Assembly (NCBI GenBank): GCA_003999685.1 | Contig: CP021233.1 | Location: forward strand, 558,001 to 622,000 | Origin: Taiwanofungus camphoratus | Taxonomy: Eukaryota; Basidiomycota; Agaricomycetes; Polyporales; Taiwanofungaceae | Direction: 5' to 3' | DNA length: 64,000 bases | Shown here: positions 58,301 through 64,000 of the stretch, piece after piece | Numbering within the stretch: position 1 is the first letter of the stretch | Layout of the letters: every line of letters starts with the position of its first letter | Program-made: the position numbers and the translations under genes | Notes under the pieces: generated by a model | Database searches by the model: none | Told to the model about the DNA's origin: nothing | The model's input: the letters and a program-made list of their open reading frames with translations, nothing else

Positions 58301-61300
58301 TGTCTGGTAAAATGGTGACATCTTGATTGTCTAATAATCCATCATCGTGGTCAGGTCATCAGAAAAGGGCATTACTTTGGACCATTTGTGACACAGGAAT
58401 GTGAACCAAGTGATAGTCGAACTCTGAGAGTCATAGGGCCCATTGTGCTTGATGCTGGTTGAGATTTCAAGCTGTCTTCCAGTAGGTTAGATTCTTGTGA
58501 TCGCTATAAATTGTTACTGGATGCAGGCTTCCAATGAGAAGGTGGCTCCATTCGTTGAGCCCTCACATAATTCCCATGAGTTCTCAGTCGTATACATTGT
58601 AGTTTCATTTTGCAGCTGTCATGCTTTGAGAGATGTAGCCACAGGGGTGCCAGTCACTGTTTTCATCCTTTTGTCAAAGTACTGCTCTCGCAGCGAACTT
58701 TGACACATCAGTTTCCAGGGTGAAGAGTTTCTCAGGATCAGGCATTTGTAGGACCAGCTGTTCCAGAAAAGCCTTCTTCAAGGATTCAAATGCATTCTGT
58801 TGCTCTTGATCCCAATGCCATTTGATGTCTTTGCACATTAACGATACGAGAGACTGTGCCAGATGCAAAAACCTGTGAATGAATCTGCGGTAGAAGTTTC
58901 CAAAACCGATAAATGATCTGACTTTCCTAAAGTTCTTGGGAACAGGCCAATCCTTGATACCGGCTACCTTGATGGGGTCTATGGCAAGTTGTCCAGATTG
59001 AATGATCATTCTGAGGAACTTGACCTCCTGTACATCAAACTTGCATTTTTCTGGTTTAAGGTAGAGGTTGTGTTCCTGAAGGTGTTCAATTACTCGTCAC
59101 GTTCATTGTTTATGTTCATCAGGGTCCATTGAATAGATTAGGATGTTGTCCATGTAAATGGCAAGCCATCCTTCTCTTAACATATCTGTGAAGACCATAT
59201 TCATCATTCTTTGAAAGGTAGCAGGGAAGTTACACATGCCAAAGAACACCATCAGGGGTTCGTAAAGTGAAGGAGGCCCTTCTCCTGCTGCGGGAACCGT
59301 AAAGGCAGCTTTCCATTCATCACCTTCTTTGATGCAAATGTTGTTGTATCCTTGCTGGAGGTCCATTTTCATGAAGATAGTTGCCTTGTTTAGTCTTTCC
59401 AGTAGTTTCGATATGAGAGGTAGGGGATACCTGTCCTTGATGGTCCCATCATTAAGTTCACAATAGTCCTGACAGGGTCAGTATCTGCTGTCTTTTTTTT
59501 TGACAAAAAAGAAAGGGCTTGCCAGAGGTGATTTGGATGGACATATGTATCCTTTCTGCAAGTTTTCCTCTAGGAATTTGTCCATTTCAACTCGTTGATC
59601 ACGGTTGAGAGAGTATGTGGATTGCTTAAAGTCCTTGTATTCCTCTTTGAGATTTATCTCATAGTCATGTTCCATATGTTGAGGGAGTCATGCCACCATG
59701 TGCTTATCGAATACTGGTAGTAAATCATGAAGATAAGAAGGGACCAGTTCTTCAACAGGTTTCTCTTTCTTTTTTGTATGCTCTTTTACTGCTAATTCCA
59801 TTGCCATAGTTAGTCATCCTATGTCATGGGTGACTTTCCAAATTGAACCGTTATTTGAGCATTTGTATGCCCCATCAAGAGGGTACTTAGCTTTCATCAA
59901 GGGTGTGTCCCTATAAGCCAGGTGTGAATCCCATTCATAGGTAGTGATCTGATTGTCTCCTTCAATGAACGCTATAACCAGTTTGTCATTATCAATGGTC
60001 TTCATAGCTTGTTCCAGAGTGGTATTGTTGATGGGGTCTTCTGGTTTTGTTTCTGAGAACGTTGATAAGTCTGGTACTCCTCTGCGCTCTGAAAGCACCC
60101 ATTTTCAGTTTCATATGCACTTCTAGACTACTCTACAGATCATCAGGACAAAGACCCACCGTCCGTGCATCATAATGCCACCTGAGAAATCCAGTCAATA
60201 CGCCAAAACATCATTATTTAGACTTCGAATATCGGAAGTTCTACAGCGCACCTCAGAAGCCTCTATCTCACAGAGCAGTCCCTCATACTCTGTAATGCAC
60301 TCGTTCAGCTCACCCTCGCATTCCTTGTATATTCCCAAGTCCCTCTTATTGGCCCAGGAAAATCGAGCAAAAATCATTCTGTCTTCAGTTTTTGGTCCTC
60401 GATCCTCGATCCTTCAGTTTTCGGTCTTCGGTCCTTGGTTCTGGTTCTCGGTCCCTCGGTCCGGAGTCCTGGCCTTTTGTTCATGACGTCCATATAGTCC
60501 CTTGATATTGCCTAGACCCCTTACGCATTGGCTTGACAATTCAGCGCTTTTAGGTCCCTGTTCCCTCCCCAAGGCCTGGTTAGATAGCCCACCTTCCATA
60601 TGATGATCTCTAGATAAGCATCCCTCACCTTGTGCCATTCCCCCATAACCTTTCTACCACATTCAGTGTCCCTGTTTCATGTCCTACTTCAGTTTAGTTC
60701 CCCATATGGTACGCGGATTGAATCCTAGATTTTACGATTTTTGGTTTGTTTTCAGTTTCTTCAGTTTTATTTTGCATAAGATACTTTAACACCACGGACC
60801 CCTTATGTAGTCTCCTGTACCTACCAGACGGGGAAGAGAAGAGATGCGCTCCCGTCTTGTCTCACAGAATCTACAGACTTATCCTCCAGAGTTCAGATTT
60901 GGGTTTCTTCTGCTCTAAGGCTTCCCTACAGTCTGACAAGGTTCCTCTACATTATATCTACGCCTATCGCCAGCCAGCAGTCCTATTATATCGTATATCG
61001 CAGCAGTTCTACGTCGCCTACGTCCTACGTTCTCGAAGTTGGAGTAACTTCGGTCTGAGTAACCAGTCCCCCTCCTCCTCCTCATCCGGCGTGCCTCCAC
61101 CCTCGTTATACCCCATAGGCACGTGTTGCGCACAGTCTAGTCTATCAGTCATGGCCTACGCCAGCCCTACGCACCATTCCTATGACTTCAGCCCTAAGTA
61201 GTATCCCCTCTCTCAATTACATCGGTTTTCGGTTTATCTTTCGGTTCTCGGTTCACTACCAGTATGCCCTCAGTTCCTTCGACTTCTTTGCACCTGGCCG

Positions 61301-63688
61301 GCATTTGACCAGCCTGCTGTCATCGGATTAGAAGACCACGCTCCTATCTTCCAGGGACTGCCCGCACCTCAGCATAAGATCCTGTTGTGCAGAATTCATT
61401 GGCCCCTTACTCCTCTGCACACACTAGACTTTTAGGCCCCTGACAGTGGTCTAGGTAGTTTCTCTGTCATGTCCCTTCACTCACCTTTCCCTCTGGTATC
61501 CTTCACAGATACCCCACCGCTTTAGCTCTCTCCCTACTCATTGGGACGTGTCAGACCTACTCCCTAGGTTCATCCCCACAGTCCAGAACTCCCTAGGTCG
61601 TATCAACGTAGAGGGTTGATGAGCTGCTTGCCTGAGTGTTTCTGTGGTAAAGAGTATGGGGGACATGGTTTTAATGACCTCTCCATCTCCTTCATCTTCT
61701 ATTTCTTCAATAGTGGGTCGAGGGGCTTTCAGTTTGGAAGGGGTTTTAGCGGTAGTCTCGATAAGCAGCCTTCTCAGCTCAAGACGTGCTTCCCTGGTAG
61801 CAAAAAGGCCCTTTTTCCATTCCCTTGATTCTTCTAAAGTCATTCAATGTTTCAATTCTACTCAACCCATCTTCCAATCAATGTTGGGATTCTCCAGTTT
61901 GAGTCAGGTGTGTCCAAAGATAACATCTTCATTTTCTATGCTGGCCACATAGGCTTTGACAAATTGGGGTTCTCCTTCAATTTTGTAAGAGATCAAGGCT
62001 CGTTTTGTTATGAGTGCTTGTTTGTTTGCGGTACTGTCCACATTGAACATGGGCATAGGGTGTGGAAGTGGTTTCATCCAAATGTTGTGTTCTTTGACAA
62101 ATTGTGGATGCACAAATATTCCTGATATGCCACTATCGATGAAGGCACGTGCTTCGATGTCTTTTTGTCCTACAGTGATCAGAATGTGAAGGGCTCTTTC
62201 ATTCTGGACTACTAGTACAATATGGGACAGTGAAACAAAAATGGGCAGTGGTTGCATTGGCTCACCCTGCCCTTTCAAAAATCCTCTGTAACCAGCTTTT
62301 TCAACATTGCCCTCTTCTTATCTGCGGAAAGAGTTTTGATGTAGGAATGGTAGTCTCCTACAGGTCATGTGTTTGTGACTCTTGGAGCACTTTGTTGGCC
62401 TTGCTTGGCCACCTTTTTTTGGCATTCACAACTCAAGTGTCCTTTGTTGTGACAGTAGAAGCAAAGATTGTTGTCATGATGATACTTCCTTTCACTTTCG
62501 CTTAAGGAACATCCATCCTCCCATCACTTCTTGGACACAATTGCTCTGGGGGTTATGACTGCATCAACATCCATTGGGTCTCCATAGTCGATGATAGCAG
62601 TAGAGATCTGGTTGATCTCTTTGTAGATGGTGTTCAATTGGAGGATGTCCGAATACCATTTCTCTATGGTGTTGGGTTGTTTGTTAAGTGTTCATCCTGC
62701 AAGAGTGGTGTAGATCTGGTGGTCTAGACCCTTGATGAAGATTGCCCATAATATAGGGTAGTCGTTCTCAGTGTAGTGGCCAGTGAGGTCCATGAATGCA
62801 TCCTTCAGCTTGGCTTTTTCTGCCAAGAGTTGGAATCTTTCCACATACATTTTAGTAGTGGCCTTGGTTCTTTTGTTAAGCTGCTTAGCTGATAGCTCCA
62901 TTAGCACCTGATGCACCTGATGCACTCCCTCATGCTCTGGGAATGTGACTCTGAGGGATGTCTTGAATAGGTCCCAAGTTCTGTAGTGGGCATGTTCTCC
63001 TGCAGCTCATTCGTAATATGTGTCACACCAGATGCAGGTGTCCTGCCCTCCTTTCATGAGGGCAACAGTGAAGGCAATCTTCACTTCATGGCTCAGGTTG
63101 GCATTGTTGGTGATGGTGAAGTAGTGTTTCATCCATTGGAGGAATCACTCCAAATCTTCTTCTTGCCCAGTGAACAGATCCGGTGCAGAAATGTTGAGTT
63201 TAAGGGGTTGACCTCTCTGTTGGTGCATGTTGAGGCATGCTATGAGTGCCTCCAGCTCCACCTGCATCATATTTGCAATGGTAGCCATCAGGGTAAGAGG
63301 TGTTGGGGTTGTAGTAGAGGATGAGAAGGGGGATGGTGGGGTGGTGGTTACTGGGGTTGAGGGGTTTGATTCCCAGAAGAGGACAGATGAATCTCAGTTT
63401 TCTGGCAGAGGGTTTCATCTGAAATAGTTGGCAAGTTGTGCTTGCACCTGTTGAATTGGTCGACTCAAAGTTGTCCCTCCTCTTCACTGAAGTGGGGAGT
63501 GTGGGTAAATTGGGTGAAGGTTGTGATCAACAAAGGCTTGCTGATCAATGTGGTATAGGAGTGTGATGTTGTTGATCGGAGTCGGTAATCCCCAATATTC
63601 GAGATTGACTGTCCTGAGCAAAGATGTGATGTCTGATGATATGCCCACTAGATGGTACTAGGGGTGACTTAGCGTAAGTTCAATCTTT
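55386..63688 (-). mobile_element. Ty3 chromovirus gag-pol, broken
   Basis: Minus strand, from right to left. Gag (63487-62690). CCHC knuckle (CFYCHNKGHLSCEC, about 62460). Protease (AFIDSGISGIFVHPQFV, about 62140). Reverse transcriptase (about 59680-59100). RNase H (about 59000-58450). Integrase (about 58250-57300: [27 protein letters not shown]). Chromodomain (57130-56930: EGEDNYEVKAIIRHRK...YRVRWKGY...DDSWE). A long S/T/P-rich tail includes cysteine-rich pieces (about 56110-56010). The element is old, with many breaks, CpG-poor, and carries an insertion near 60120-61545. The chromodomain suggests targeting to modified histones. Confidence 0.88.
60120..61545. mobile_element. Foreign segment inside the chromovirus, unclassified
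   Basis: About 1.4 kb between the protease side and the reverse transcriptase side of pol has no pol-like frame, richer CpG and a different composition. Both flanks hold TTCGGTC/CTCGGTC low-complexity runs (60385-60470; 61222-61255). A TGTCAGGGGCC start on the minus strand at 61447 is LTR-like, but no matching end or target duplication was found. It could be a solo LTR or a piece of another LTR element. Confidence 0.45.
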
Positions 63689-64000
63689 TGATACAAATTG
63701 GTATCTTGGACCACTATCTGATATGGAGAGCCTGACCACAACAGAGGGTGGTGAGAACTTATGGACAATATAGTCCGAGTGTCATGAAGTTCAAGAGCGT
63801 CAAGCAAAGTGGTAGCAAGACACAAATATGATATGGTAACCAGATCGAACTTAAGGTCTGACCTAACTAAATACATGCCTATATATACTGATACAGACAA
63901 TGAGCATGGACCAAGTACTACACTAGGGCAGGCAGTCTGTCAAGTGGTAAAACTAATGATACAAAGATGATATGAGTCATCAGACCATATTAGCAATCAG
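63689..64000 (-). repeat. 5' LTR of the chromovirus (cut by window edge)
   Basis: Aligns with 54641-54710 and 55069-55320 at high similarity with scattered C/T and G/A differences. The outer end lies beyond the window. Confidence 0.85.

Noticed and set aside
60120-61545. Interpretation as a Polinton or other capsid-bearing element
   Set aside because: No capsid, polymerase or integrase frame is visible and the segment is too short.

Overview
The window looks like nuclear DNA of a mushroom-forming basidiomycete (Agaricomycetes). Two host genes carry the short introns (about 45-78 bp, GT..AG) usual there. Almost everything else is transposon-derived sequence of kinds common in that class: Ty1/copia elements, Ty3 chromoviruses, a probable LINE, and fragments of multi-copy Spt5-like and JmjC-like genes. 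Gene calls rest on translated motifs and splice junctions read by eye; no search was run.

Layout. 1-1303: end of a copia element (family A, minus strand). 1304-6888: the gene island, with ornithine carbamoyltransferase (5 exons) and glycogen synthase (8 exons), both with open frames. 6889-18446: decayed, CpG-poor repeat land with a degenerate minisatellite, a 353-bp-arm inverted repeat of a gene fragment, two Ty3 relics in opposite orientation, and an Spt5-like (NGN/KOW) pseudogene. 18447-27318: a less decayed block with a long LTR-like repeat, an intact-looking 5-exon gene with a Zn2Cys6-type cysteine cluster, a Ty3 gag-pol on the opposite strand, and a second LTR-like repeat. 27319-35120: degenerate probable LINE ORF1, solo LTRs, a JmjC-like fragment and inverted repeats.

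35120-52141 is a nest of copia elements. A family-B element on the minus strand received a family-A element on the plus strand (38057-48331, target duplication CATAT). That element received a second, whole-looking A element on the minus strand (41313-46447, target duplication ACCAT). An inverted copy of part of B plus one A LTR lies to the left (35352-37688). 52142-54640 holds further repeat copies. 54641-64000 is a Ty3 chromovirus on the minus strand whose 3' LTR carries a solo B LTR with target duplication AGGAC.

The host genes are unrelated in pathway (arginine synthesis; glycogen storage). The points most worth follow-up are: copia priming sites matching the anticodon arm of initiator tRNA-Met; the spliced zinc-cluster gene lying antisense to Ty3 pol; the palindromic subrepeat array shared by three repeat copies; the inverted B/A duplication; and two abutting perfect palindromes (E-box and CRE) upstream of glycogen synthase.
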